Shown piece by piece: positions 35,821 through 44,800 of a DNA stretch of 64,000 nt. This stretch comes from Fimbriimonadales bacterium (GTDB lineage Bacteria; Armatimonadota; Fimbriimonadia; Fimbriimonadales; GBS-DC), in contig AP024673.1 in NCBI GenBank assembly GCA_025998675.1, forward strand, positions 1,926,562 through 1,990,561, in the 5' to 3' direction. The translations under genes were made by a program, and so were the position numbers. The notes beneath the pieces were generated by a model. It searched no databases, was not told the origin of the DNA, and worked only from the letters and a program-made list of their open reading frames with translations. Position 1 is the first letter of the stretch. Each line of letters opens with the position of its first letter.

Positions 35821-35952
35821 GGCGAACACCTGCGCCAACTCATGAGAAACAGCGACTACTCGGTACTGCGCCAATACCTCGCGCTGGTGGAAAGCGACCT
35901 CAAGCAGGCACACCACCAGCATAGCCCTCTCAAGAATCTGCGCAGGCGATAA
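35821..35952 (+). pseudogene. C-terminal fragment of a second tyrosine integrase
   Basis: Forty-three codons read EHLRQLMRNSDYSVLRQYLALVE then SDLKQAHHQHSPLKNLRRR, nearly identical to the C terminus of the intact integrase. They include the catalytic tyrosine but not the upstream pentad. The GH of LMGHSDYS is replaced by RN. It ends TAA at 35952 and has no upstream part. It marks a partly lost second copy of the integrase module. Confidence 0.8.
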
Positions 35953-35967
35953 CCCATAGGCGCAGGG

Positions 35968-36312
35968 CTAATAATCCCACTGCGCCCCTATCTCTACCTG
36001 GTCGGCGATTATGCGCCGGATTCTCTTGTAGTGCGTTATAAGATTCTGCGCCCGTTTCTCGCTAATCGCTTCATTCGGGTGCTGGCGGTTCCATTCCGCG
36101 ATAATCTCCTTCCACTTCGCGCGAGGGTGTTCCAGCCGATAAACCTCCACAAAGCGCACGAATCGTGCTGTGAACGGTTCTATGCCCTTGCATCGCTTCC
36201 TACCTTTAAGGTGCTCACGGCGCACTTGCGAGTAGAGTTTCCCAACCTCTTCTGGTGGATATAGAGGGGAACCCGAAGCGAGACAAACGATAGGCTCCAG
36301 ATAAGGTTCCAT
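35968..36312 (-). CDS. Unknown element protein (gene X)
   Basis: A 114-residue basic protein beginning MEPYLEPIVCLASGSPLYPP, with a charged helical middle (VRREHLKGRKRCKGIEPF) and a C-terminal helix pair (EVYRLEHPRAKWKEIIAEW and EKRAQNLITHYKRIRR) that may bind DNA. It is convergent with the integrase fragment. A truncated copy sits behind the intact integrase, so the gene travels with int. Its first 133 bases overlap the end of the next gene in another frame. It is possible that both were once one protein of about 340 residues, joined at a frameshift near 36312. Confidence 0.5.
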   Translation of the reverse strand: MEPYLEPIVCLASGSPLYPPEEVGKLYSQVRREHLKGRKRCKGIEPFTARFVRFVEVYRLEHPRAKWKEIIAEWNRQHPNEAISEKRAQNLITHYKRIRRIIADQVEIGAQWDY

Positions 36313-37001
36313 TCTACGCGCACCATAATCGGCAACCCGTCGGGCACGCGATTCGCAAGCGCAAACTCTATGGCGTCGTCCTCACGCCAGCCACAGATAT
36401 CCATAAGTCCGCACACAGCGTGAAAGAGGTCGAAGAGTGCGCCGTCGTGCAGAACGGAATACGGCTTGCCCTTATAGAACAGTCTCACAGGAGGCTGCTC
36501 GGTTATCCAAACTTCGTTCGGCTCCAGCGTGACGGACTGACCTGCAAGAATGGCGTCTAACACTCGCGATTCGGTTTCGGGATAGAGCCAGAGGCGGCGA
36601 GTGGCCGGCAGCAGATTCCCGTCGTACAGGTGCTGTTCGAGCCAGTCAGGGATCTTCTCGACAGGCACGAACTCACCCTGCAGGTGCTGCTCACGCAACG
36701 CCCGCAGCGGATATAGAATATTGCCTACCTCCAAGGAGGGCAGCAACTCCGACACCGCTCGTGCCTGCATAGCCACAAATGCACGCGCCAAAGCAGTGGT
36801 GGAGTAAACGCTATCGGACTTCGCTTTTGGCTCCATACGGCGCGTGAAAAACCTACGCAAATCGGCGAGTGCTTCGCGTTCCTCTTCAGCGTTGACAGCC
36901 GTTTCCAACGCGCCGACCAGCCCTTCGAGTTCCGCTTCTCTCCAGAGCGCAGGCGGTATGCGCAAGCGCAATCGGCGTTCCACTTCAGCCAGTGTAGCCA
37001 T
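36180..37001 (-). CDS. Unknown element protein (gene Y), possibly frameshifted into gene X
   Basis: A 273-residue soluble protein starting MATLAEVERRLRLRIPPALW. It has acidic helical segments (ETAVNAEEEREALADLRRFF) and a middle beta-rich part (PYSVLHDGALFDLFHAVCGL). I do not recognise a family. Residues beyond about 230 (the part overlapping gene X) look like out-of-frame sequence. This suggests the functional protein ends there, or continues in the gene X frame after a frameshift. It is divergent from the XRE regulator gene with a 59-base gap holding palindromic operator-like sequence. That is the position of a repressor or immunity gene in satellites. Confidence 0.5.
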   Translation of the reverse strand: MATLAEVERRLRLRIPPALWREAELEGLVGALETAVNAEEEREALADLRRFFTRRMEPKAKSDSVYSTTALARAFVAMQARAVSELLPSLEVGNILYPLRALREQHLQGEFVPVEKIPDWLEQHLYDGNLLPATRRLWLYPETESRVLDAILAGQSVTLEPNEVWITEQPPVRLFYKGKPYSVLHDGALFDLFHAVCGLMDICGWREDDAIEFALANRVPDGLPIMVRVEWNLIWSLSFVSLRVPLYIHQKRLGNSTRKCAVSTLKVGSDARA

Positions 37002-37060
37002 ATAAACTCACCTTCTGTGGCTATAAGTATACTCGCTGTATATCGCAGGAGGCAACAGCA
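37002..37060. promoter_or_regulatory. Divergent control region between gene Y and the XRE regulator
   Basis: It contains the palindrome AGTATACT (37026-37033), including a TATACT -10 for the rightward gene, and TGTATATCG just downstream. AGGAGG (37047-37052) is the Shine-Dalgarno for the ATG at 37061. AT-rich compared with its surroundings, as expected of a switch region. Confidence 0.5.
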
Positions 37061-37279
37061 ATGGCAACGATACGCGAACTTCGAAAGCGGTTAGGGCTGC
37101 CAGTGGACGCGCTGGCGCACAAGGCGGGCGTTTCGACTCGCCACATAGTGCTGTGGGAAAAATACGGTCTGTCCCCGCGCAGCCGTGCGACGGTAGAGAA
37201 AATCGCGCGTGCGTTGGGCGTGGAGCCTGACGAGCTGCTGCCTAATGCCGAGAACACAGAGGGGGTGAGCGACGCATGA
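37061..37279 (+). CDS. XRE/Cro-type small transcriptional regulator
   Basis: A 72-residue helix-turn-helix protein. MATIRELRKRLGLPVDALAHKAGVSTRHIVLWEKYG covers helices 1-3 with the recognition helix at STRHIVLWEK, and ARALGVEPDELLPN follows as helices 4-5. This is a complete XRE domain with almost nothing else, like Cro-type proteins. It has a strong Shine-Dalgarno (GCAGGAGG) nine bases upstream. Its stop overlaps the primase gene start (ATGACG at 37276), so it heads the replication operon and probably controls it and the divergent gene Y. Confidence 0.85.
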   Translation: MATIRELRKRLGLPVDALAHKAGVSTRHIVLWEKYGLSPRSRATVEKIARALGVEPDELLPNAENTEGVSDA

Positions 37280-39624
37280 CGCGCCCCTACACCCCCGCTG
37301 AGCTTCTCGAACGAATTCTACCCCACCTCGACAAGCGAAAAATGCGCGTGCGGGCGACCAAAGACGGCAAGCAAGTGATGGCGCGTTGCCCGTTCCACGA
37401 CGACGACGAACCGAGTCTGAGCCTGACTCTTCGGAACGGCAAACTGCTGGCGCACTGCTTTGCGTGTGGGAGTGTCTATGACCGTCTGCTTGCACTCGTA
37501 GACAAACAACCCGCAACCGCCCGCCCGATTGCGCCTCGCCGAAATCGGCAGCAGCCTGCAACCGCACAGGCGCAACCGCTGACGCTGGCAGCCCTCGCCA
37601 ACGCCAAGCGACTGGACGCCGAGAAACTGATTGCTTGGCATGTGCGCGAGCTGCCCGACGGCGGTATTGAAATCCCCTACCGCAACGCCGACGGCGACCT
37701 GCACACGATACAATACCGCTTTACGCTGGAGAAAGTGAACGGGGTAGCCCGCTTCAAGTGGCGCAGTGGCGACACGCGGATTCTCTACGGGCTGTGGCGA
37801 TTGCCCGAATGGGGCGACGCTGACACCCTCTACCTGTGCGAGGGTACAAGCGATACTTGGACTCTGTGGCATGCCGACCTGCCTGCACTGGGCATACCGA
37901 ACGCAACCACTTGGAAATCCGAGTGGTGGCGCGAGGTGGAGGGTTTCGAGCGAATCGTGCTGATTGCCGACGCCGACGACGCAGGCGCAGGATTGGCACA
38001 GAAACTCGCCGAGACCTGCCCTGACTCGCTTCGCGAGCGCGTGCAGGTGCTGCAGCTGCCCGACGGCGTGAAAGACGCGAACGAACTGTGGCAGCAACTG
38101 GACGCCGACGCCGAACGGTTCCGAGCAGCGTTGGCGAGTAGCCATATTCTGGCAATCTGGCAACTCCTTAAGCAATTGCCAGATTGCCAGATTGCCAGAA
38201 ACGAATCAGAAGCCGACCTGCCGCTACTTGCGCCTCTGAGCGAACTGCTCACCAGCGACGCCGAACGCGAACTGGAGTATGTACCGCTGCTTGGCGTGGA
38301 CGGTCTCATCGCGCGAGGGACAATCACTCTACTTGGCGCACACCCCAAAGCAGGTAAGACCACACTGCTGATACACGCCTCCCGTGAGTGGCTACAGCAG
38401 AATCTGCGCGTGGTCTACCTCTCGGAAGACTCACGCCCTGTGTGGCGCGAGCGGGTGAAGCGGTTCCCCGAACTGAACACACTCACTCTGAACGCTATCC
38501 CCCGCGCTCACCCAGAGAACTGGGCACGCGCCATACGCGAACAGGAACCTGATATTGTGATTGTGGACACCATACGGCGGTTTATGCCCGCCAAAGACGA
38601 GAACGACTCGGCGTTGGTTGCGGCTGCGCTTGCGCCGTTTGTGGACTTGACTCAGCACTTGCCGCGAACGGCAATCGTGCTGGTACACCACACGAAAAAG
38701 AGCCTCAGCAGCGAGGGCGAGATCACCGATATTGCGGGCTCGCATGCGTTCACGGCTGAGGCGGACGCGATACTGCTGCTTGCGCCCGTCAAGGAGCAGA
38801 AACGGCAGCGCGTGCTGACGCCGATAGCAGGCAGGCTGTGGAACCTCTCTCCAGAACCGTTGGTGCTGGAACTTTCAGAGGACGCGAGCGAATACCGCGT
38901 GCTGGGCACGGCTGGTGAGGTGCTTCCAGAATCGCACGCCCAAAGCACGCGCGAGAAGATTCTGCACGCGCTTCGCGTGCTGGGGCAGGCAACGCGAACC
39001 GAGATAGAGGAACACCTTCGCGCGAGTGGTGAGAAGATTCCTGAGCGCACAATTCGGGACGCGCTGCTTCGGCTTTATGAGGACGGCAAGGTCGAGCGCG
39101 AAGGGAAAGGTACACGCGCCGAACCGCATGTCTATCGCGTCGCGAATTCTGGCAATCTGGCAATCTGGCAATCTCTTAATACCTTGCCAGATTGCCAGAA
39201 TAGTGCGTTGCCAGAAACAGCAGCCAACGAGCCACTCTCTGCCCTGCCCGACTTATTCGCCAACCGCACGCCGTTGGTGTGGGACTTGGTAGACGATTGG
39301 CTCCAACGCGCTTCCAACCCAGAAGACCCGTTCCACTTGGAGCCGACCGAGCTGGAGGCGATTCGCGTGATGCTGGCATACGCAGAAGCGCGAAACTTCC
39401 CCCCGCTGACACTCACTGAGTATGGCTACACCATTCACGGCGACATGGCGAGCTGGCTGACCGCAGCCGAGCAACTCGCGGGTACGCCTGCTATCGCGCT
39501 GGCAACCCGCATGCTACACGCTTTGGATGCGAGCGGTACTCCGCACGCGCCAACACACAACACACTACTTCACAACGGCGACGCGAGTCGCACTCCGTCG
39601 CAACTTTCGTTAGAGGAGGCATAA
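37276..39624 (+). CDS. Primase-helicase: CHC2 zinc finger, TOPRIM-like and RepA-type ATPase domains
   Basis: A 782-residue replication protein. Residues 38-64 form a CHC2-type zinc finger (Cys38, His41, Cys61, Cys64). A TOPRIM-like primase core follows (DTLYLCEGTSDTW near 183; IVLIADADDAG near 229). From about 310 an AAA/RecA-type ATPase has Walker A GAHPKAGKTT near 354 and Walker B DIVIVDTIRR near 425, with LVHHTKK as sensor. The segment at about 555-600 (HALRVLGQATRTEIEEHLRASGEKIPERTIRDALLRL) is a winged helix. Two palindromic DNA repeats are read in frame at residues about 291 and 624, producing related peptides (LAIWQLLKQLPDCQ and LAIWQSLNTLPDCQ). It likely starts replication of the excised element. 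Confidence 0.9.
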   Translation: MTRPYTPAELLERILPHLDKRKMRVRATKDGKQVMARCPFHDDDEPSLSLTLRNGKLLAHCFACGSVYDRLLALVDKQPATARPIAPRRNRQQPATAQAQPLTLAALANAKRLDAEKLIAWHVRELPDGGIEIPYRNADGDLHTIQYRFTLEKVNGVARFKWRSGDTRILYGLWRLPEWGDADTLYLCEGTSDTWTLWHADLPALGIPNATTWKSEWWREVEGFERIVLIADADDAGAGLAQKLAETCPDSLRERVQVLQLPDGVKDANELWQQLDADAERFRAALASSHILAIWQLLKQLPDCQIARNESEADLPLLAPLSELLTSDAERELEYVPLLGVDGLIARGTITLLGAHPKAGKTTLLIHASREWLQQNLRVVYLSEDSRPVWRERVKRFPELNTLTLNAIPRAHPENWARAIREQEPDIVIVDTIRRFMPAKDENDSALVAAALAPFVDLTQHLPRTAIVLVHHTKKSLSSEGEITDIAGSHAFTAEADAILLLAPVKEQKRQRVLTPIAGRLWNLSPEPLVLELSEDASEYRVLGTAGEVLPESHAQSTREKILHALRVLGQATRTEIEEHLRASGEKIPERTIRDALLRLYEDGKVEREGKGTRAEPHVYRVANSGNLAIWQSLNTLPDCQNSALPETAANEPLSALPDLFANRTPLVWDLVDDWLQRASNPEDPFHLEPTELEAIRVMLAYAEARNFPPLTLTEYGYTIHGDMASWLTAAEQLAGTPAIALATRMLHALDASGTPHAPTHNTLLHNGDASRTPSQLSLEEA
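38146..38200. repeat. CTGGCAAT palindrome 1 inside the primase gene
   Basis: Left arm 38146-38163 has two CTGGCAA(T) units. Right arm 38176-38200 has three TTGCCAG units, giving at least 15 uninterrupted pairs around a 12-base loop with TTAAG. It lies at the junction between the TOPRIM and ATPase parts. Confidence 0.85.
39146..39201. repeat. CTGGCAAT palindrome 2 inside the primase gene
   Basis: Left arm 39146-39171 has three CTGGCAA units. Right arm 39184-39201 is the exact reverse complement of ATTCTGGCAATCTGGCAA, an 18-base stem. It is 1000 bases after palindrome 1 and just after the winged-helix segment. Another TTGCCAG copy follows at about 39208. Confidence 0.85.
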
Positions 39625-39627
39625 CAA

Positions 39628-40002
39628 ATGCCAATCACCATAACAGTACGCGGTAAAGAACCCTTACCTACGGGTGAATACCGCGTGGAACTCACGGCGA
39701 TTGAACTCAGCACGGGTCAATTCGGCGACCAGCTGAAGTGGACTTTCCGTGTGCTGGACAAGGGGCGCCATCTCGTGGCATACTCCAGCATCTCAGATAG
39801 CCCCGATTCCAAGTGCATGCGCTGGGCGGGCGCGCTCATGGGGCGCGCCATCCAGCTCGGTGAACAAGTGGACTTCGAGTCGCTGGTCGGGAAGACCGCA
39901 ATCGCCGTCGTGGTGAAGCAGCGCAGGGAGAACGGGCAAGAGTTCAATCGGGTTGAAGAACTGCTGCCCGACACCACCAACGCTGCCGACACGAGTACCT
40001 AA
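39628..40002 (+). CDS. DUF669-like phage protein, probable nucleic-acid metabolism accessory
   Basis: A 124-residue protein (MPITITVRGKEPLPTGEYRVEL). Its beta-rich pattern resembles DUF669-type phage proteins found next to primases and recombinases: GEYRVELTAIE, GDQLKWTFRVLD, a SPDSKCMRWAGAL segment, GKTAIAVVVKQR and FNRVEELLP. Several such proteins are suspected single-strand-binding or recombination helpers. It begins three bases after the primase stop and has a good Shine-Dalgarno inside the primase's last codons (AGAGGAGG), so the two are one operon. The family call rests on pattern memory only. Confidence 0.6.
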   Translation: MPITITVRGKEPLPTGEYRVELTAIELSTGQFGDQLKWTFRVLDKGRHLVAYSSISDSPDSKCMRWAGALMGRAIQLGEQVDFESLVGKTAIAVVVKQRRENGQEFNRVEELLPDTTNAADTST

Positions 40003-40054
40003 CACAAAAGGGGCGGGCGTGTAGCTGCACGCCTGCCCCGTTCTACTTCGAGAG

Positions 40055-41362
40055 GTGATACCCATGAAAAATATACCAATTCCGAGCATAAAAGTCGAAA
40101 ACCGTCTACGCCCGCTGAACGCCGAGAAAGTGGCTGAGCTTGCCGAAAGCATAGCGCAAGTAGGTCTCTTGCAGCCAATAGGCGTGCGCCCCGACGGAAC
40201 GCTCGTCTATGGCTACCACAGGCTCGAAGCGTGCAAGCAACTCGGCTGGACAGAGATCCCCGCTGTTGTGGTGGACGGCGACGACCGGCACGCCGAGCTT
40301 GCTGAAATCTCCGAGAACTTGATTCGCAACGAACTCACGCTGCTGGAACGCGCCGAACACCTCGCGCGAATGCGGGCGGTCTATGAGCAGTTGTACCCCA
40401 ACGCGCGTGGCGTCGGGCGACCTGCGAAAAACTCGGCAACGGTTGCCGCTTTTTCGGAGTGGGCGGCGGCGCAGGCAGGGCTGGCGCAACGCACGATTCG
40501 GCACTATGTGCAGCTGGCGGAGTCGCTTGCACCCGAAGTGCGGGACGCGATACGGCGCACGCCGATTGCCAACGACGGAGCCGAGCTGAAATCGCTGGCG
40601 TCGCTGGAGCCGAGTAAGCAGCGAGCCGTCGCCGAGCTAATCGCGAGCCGTGCAGTAAGCAGCGTGCGCGAGGCGACGCGCGAACTCGCACGGCGCGAAG
40701 CGTTGCATCGCGAAAGCGCAGGCGAACTGCCGACGGGGATAGCGATTCGGCACGGCGACTTCCGAGAAGTGCTGGGCGACTTGCGCGGGCAAGTGGACGC
40801 GATGATCACCGACCCGCCGTATCTCAGTGAGTATATTCCGCTTTACGGCGAACTCGCGAAACTGGCAGCCGAACTGCTCAGACCGCACGGCGTGCTGGTC
40901 GTGATGACGCCCCACCTCCACTTGCCCGAAGTGGTGAATTGCATGACCCCGCACTTGCGCTACCGCTGGATCTGCACCTACTACATGGGCGACACGAAAG
41001 CGAATGTCTCCGCAGCGAAAATCGCTACCAGCTGGAAACCGCTGCTAATGTTTACGCGCAATGACGCCGAGAACTTGCGCTTTGTGTGCAGCGACTACTT
41101 CTCAGCAGCGCACAACACAGCGGACGGCGTGCAGAAAGAGCTTCACCACTGGCAACAGTCGCTGGGCGGGTTCATCCAGATAGTGGAGCGGTTCACCGAA
41201 CCCGGTGAACTGGTCGTTGACCCGTTTCTGGGCAGCGGGACAACGGCGGTCGCTTGTCTTCGGCTGGGCAGACAGTTTGTCGGCTGTGATACCGACGCGG
41301 GCGCAGTGGCGATCGCGCGTCAGCGCGTGCAGCATGCCATCGAAGGAGGTGAGTTGTCATGA
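40055..41362 (+). CDS. ParB-like domain fused to a DNA adenine/cytosine methyltransferase
   Basis: A 435-residue fusion. Residues 1-110 are a ParB/Srx-like domain (MKNIPIPSIKVENRLRPLN, VGLLQPIGVRPDGTLVYGYHRLEACK, ENLIRNELTLLERAEHLARM), followed by a helical KorB-like region to about 210. From about 225 comes a beta-class amino-methyltransferase: DPPY (near 253) as catalytic motif IV and DPFLGSGTTAVACLRLGRQFVGCD (near 388) as the SAM-binding motif I, in beta-class order. It probably methylates element DNA, perhaps coordinated with replication, or protects it from host or its own restriction. Shine-Dalgarno GAGAGGTGAT. The gene overlaps the next start by four bases. Confidence 0.9.
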   Translation: MIPMKNIPIPSIKVENRLRPLNAEKVAELAESIAQVGLLQPIGVRPDGTLVYGYHRLEACKQLGWTEIPAVVVDGDDRHAELAEISENLIRNELTLLERAEHLARMRAVYEQLYPNARGVGRPAKNSATVAAFSEWAAAQAGLAQRTIRHYVQLAESLAPEVRDAIRRTPIANDGAELKSLASLEPSKQRAVAELIASRAVSSVREATRELARREALHRESAGELPTGIAIRHGDFREVLGDLRGQVDAMITDPPYLSEYIPLYGELAKLAAELLRPHGVLVVMTPHLHLPEVVNCMTPHLRYRWICTYYMGDTKANVSAAKIATSWKPLLMFTRNDAENLRFVCSDYFSAAHNTADGVQKELHHWQQSLGGFIQIVERFTEPGELVVDPFLGSGTTAVACLRLGRQFVGCDTDAGAVAIARQRVQHAIEGGELS

Positions 41363-41568
41363 ATCGCATTCGCACACCGTATGTGACCGATGCACCTATG
41401 CCGATTGATGACGCTTTGCAACGCTTGCAGCGTGCGATTGAGAGGCTCTGGCAACTGGCGGAAGACGGGGGCGACACTTGGGACGCCCACCAAGCGGAAC
41501 GCGCCCTGCAGCGCATTCGCGGGGTGCTGACGCCATGCAACGCGAGCGGGACTTCCAGCGTGCAGTGA
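41359..41568 (+). CDS. Small hypothetical protein in the element operon
   Basis: A 69-residue frame whose ATG overlaps the methyltransferase stop (ATGA at 41359-41362), preceded by GGAGGTGAG. It has an amphipathic middle (DDALQRLQRAIERLWQLAED) and no recognised domain. Overlaps with both neighbours, and the Shine-Dalgarno, support real translation. It overlaps the nuclease gene start by 34 bases. Confidence 0.5.
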   Translation: MNRIRTPYVTDAPMPIDDALQRLQRAIERLWQLAEDGGDTWDAHQAERALQRIRGVLTPCNASGTSSVQ

Positions 41569-41846
41569 TTGACATTGCGCGACGGACGGGCTGGCGGGTA
41601 CACCACACCCGACCTGCCCTCACGCAGCGGGGTCGGTGGCTGACGCCCGTTCAAGGGGATGTCGGCTTTCCCGACCTCGTGCTGTGTCGCCCGCCCCGTC
41701 TCATCGTCGCCGAACTCAAGCGGGTGGGCGGTCGTCTGACGGCAGCACAACGCGGGTGGCTGGACGCACTCGGTCAGTGCGTGGGAGTGGAGTGCTATCT
41801 GTGGCGTCCAGAGGATTGGGACGCCATCGTGACAACACTGCGATAG
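41535..41846 (+). CDS. VRR-NUC domain nuclease
   Basis: A 103-residue single-domain nuclease of the PD-(D/E)XK superfamily, start at ATG 41535 (MQRERDFQRAVIDIARRTGW). It has the VRR-NUC pattern: early Glu in ERDFQ, HHTRPALTQ, GFPDLVLCRPP with the catalytic Asp, VAELKRVGGRLTAAQRGWL with the E-x-K pair and conserved Gln, and the closing GVECYLWRPEDW. Stand-alone VRR-NUC proteins occur in phage replication modules, where they may act as junction or flap nucleases. It is the last rightward gene of the operon and is convergent with the type IIG gene 16 bases later. Confidence 0.85.
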   Translation: MQRERDFQRAVIDIARRTGWRVHHTRPALTQRGRWLTPVQGDVGFPDLVLCRPPRLIVAELKRVGGRLTAAQRGWLDALGQCVGVECYLWRPEDWDAIVTTLR

Positions 41847-41861
41847 CCCGTGGACATTCAC

Positions 41862-44800
41862 TTATGAGTCAAGGTCGTTGTTTTCGTCGCTATCGGTCGT
41901 CTGAAGACTTTGGCGTATCGCGTCCATCTCCGATTCTGTCAAGCCCCATACTTGCGCAGCGAGTTCATCAATCTTCTTCTCTACTTGCCCCAACCGCGCT
42001 GTGTCGCCCCGTGCTACGATGACATGCGCTTGCCGAGATAGGTCTGCCAACTCACGATGCACAGGATTATTCGGGTCATAACAGGGGATGTGAATGTGGT
42101 CGAGGAGATGCATCGTGCCCATACTTTTGCCGCCCTTCTGACTGTATGACTCAGCAGCGAATTGGAAAACCGCCGAGTTCACTATAGCGCAAATATAGTG
42201 CGCTTCTTCAGGGGAGTCGCAAGGCACTAAAGTAATCGTTTCTTGCGGAATCACGACCTTCCCCGCGCTGCTGCTGACGACAGCAGCCTGAATGCGCCCG
42301 ATGCGCGTCCACACTACCTTCCACGGCGCGAAGGTGTAGTGGTCGATGTCCATCAGCCCGTAGAACTCCTGTCCGCGTCGGGAGAGGATTTGCTTGTAGC
42401 CGCTGCGGTTGCGCAACTCCTTCTCGAACCGCTTCAGGTAGGCGTAGGTCTTTGGGTAGTCCACCTGCAGGCTCGCTTCAGGGTAAGCGCGTGAAGGTCG
42501 GTTCGGGTCTTGGGGCACGATAATCCATGCGGAGGGTTGGGCGTGCCAGCGTTGCACATCGCGCCCGCGCAGCAGCGGGTACAGTAGGTCAGGCTCCACT
42601 GTCATCGAGACCTGCCCCACTTTAACCTTCGCGCCTTCGGTGATGTTCTGCACGACGACATCGCCGTTCGGGTGGGTGTAGGTCTTCTGCACCCAGTAGA
42701 CAGGATTCAACCATGTGCAGACTCCTGCGTGCGCCTTGTAGCAGGCTTTGCCCAGCACTTTGCGGATGGCGTTCAGGGCGGCGGGGTGGGCGGTGAGCCA
42801 CTGGGAGGTGGAGTCGCGTGGGTCCACAGGTTCGGCGTGCCAGTCGTGGCGTTGGGTGGCGGCAAGCACTTCGTCCAGCGTGCTGTCGTAGCTGAAGCGT
42901 GCGCCTTCTACTTTGCGCCACACGGTGTACGGCACATGGTAGCAGGTGGGCTGCCCCTTCTGTAGCACGAGGACGGCGGTGCGGTTGCTCGCGGCTTCAA
43001 ATGGCAACAGTTCGACCATATCGTCCACATGCAGCACTTTGAGGGGGCGTCTTTGCTTGTTTTGTTCGGGCAGTTCGAATCGGCGGAAGCCTGCGCCCGC
43101 GGCGGTTTTGAACACGCTTTGGGTAATCACGAAGCCCAGATTGCCTCCATCCTTGAGCAGGGCGTCCGCAACGACATAGGTCATCAGGGTCGAAATATCC
43201 ACTTTGACCGCGCCGAGTCGGGGGCGTCCGCCCTTGTAGGTTCCCGCGAGTTGATAGCGCGTCCACAGGTCTTTCGTGGCGTTGCGGTAGGAGTCGGGCA
43301 GGTGTTCCCAGTTAATCCATGGCGGGTTGCCGACGATGTAGTCGAACTGTCCGACGGTGAGCGGGGCGAAGTTGTTTTTGAGCAGTCGCGCCCACAGCCC
43401 GTTCAGCCCTTGCGCGTGCAGCTCGCGCAGTCGCTCGTAGGTTTGTTTGATCCGCGCGGCGTCTTCGGCGTTCCAGTCTGCGGGGGCAAGTTCTCGCTCG
43501 ACGCGCTGCACAAAGGCATCTGGGAGGGTGTCGCTGTTCACGCATGCCTCCAGCAGGTCGCAGAATCGGTCGAAGACGCTAACACGGCACAGGGCGGCGG
43601 GGATTTCGAACGCGCCGACGGCGGTCGGGAAGGTGTAGGCATCGTGGCTGTAAAGGTCATGTCCTTGCGCGGGGGTGCGGATCGAGTCGGCGAGGTACAC
43701 GGGCAGCACGATGTCCCGCTTGCGGTGGGGCAGCAGGTCGGCGATTGCCAGCAGGTAGTTCACCCGCGCCGTTAGCACTGCCAGCGGGTTCAGGTCGAAG
43801 CCCACGACATTCTGGAGAATGGCGTTCAGGAGGTCTCGTTCGTCGATGGGAAGGGCGCGCCCCAGTCCGCGTAGGCGGGCAATCAACAACACGAGGAAAG
43901 TCCCTGAGCCGCAGGCGGGGTCTAAAAAGCGGGTGTTCAGCACGCGCTGGCGCAGCTGGCTTTCGCATTCAGGGGTCGGCGTCTCGAACAGTTCGGGCGC
44001 AGTGCGCTGCAGTAGGTGCAGGGCGAGCCAGTCGGGAGTGTAATATTCGCCCAGATTGTGGCGAATTTCGCGGGGCAGCAGGTAGTGATAGAGTTGCTTG
44101 AACAGGTCGCGCGTCTCTTCGGGCACGAGGGCGAGCGTGGTGGGGTCATATTCGTCCAATCGCTGCAGGATGCCGCGCAGCGCACGCTCGATGTGATTGT
44201 TCCATGCATACAGATACCATGCGAAAAAGTCGCCTTCCAGCAGGTTCACGATGCCGAGTTGTCGGAAGACCCCGCCCGATTCGAGGTCGTGCAGGCGTTG
44301 CTGGAGAGTGTTGGAATCGCCCAGCCACGAGCCAAGCGGTGACGCGCCGACTCCGGGTGCCAACAGGCGGGACACGGCGAGGTAGCCGAGCAGTTTCGCC
44401 AGCAGCGCGAAATGGGTGTGCATCACGAAAAAGAGCCGTTCCGCCTCGTCCGCGCTTCTGATGGCGATGCCTGCCTTGCGCGCCCACTTCTGCAACGGTT
44501 GCAGCTTGCGCCCTCCGAACGCCTCGCTGTAATCGATGGACTGGCTGAAAAAGACCTGCCACTGGCGGAACAGGTTGTTCACCATCGGGTTCGTAGGATT
44601 GTCGTTTGCGTTGGGTTGGAGCGCGGTGGTCAGCCCGCCGTACAGGGCGCGCAGAATCCGCTGCGTGCGCGGCTGCTCGATGCCAAAGTCGCGCGTAAGG
44701 TTTTCGGCGGTGAGCGCAATTCCCGACGCTGTGCTGGAAAGCCAAGTCAGCAAGCGTTCCAGCGTTGCTTGGGTTGCGGGTACTGGGCGTTCTACAGCGA

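Noticed and set aside
38146..39201. CRISPR-like repeats in the primase gene
   Set aside because: Repeats are inverted, contiguous and inside a reading frame, without spacers or cas genes.
40430..40452. GGCAACGGTTGCC palindrome and its near match at 34430-34447 as a shared operator
   Set aside because: Only 13 bases, one inside a coding region and the other in a pseudogene; chance is likely.
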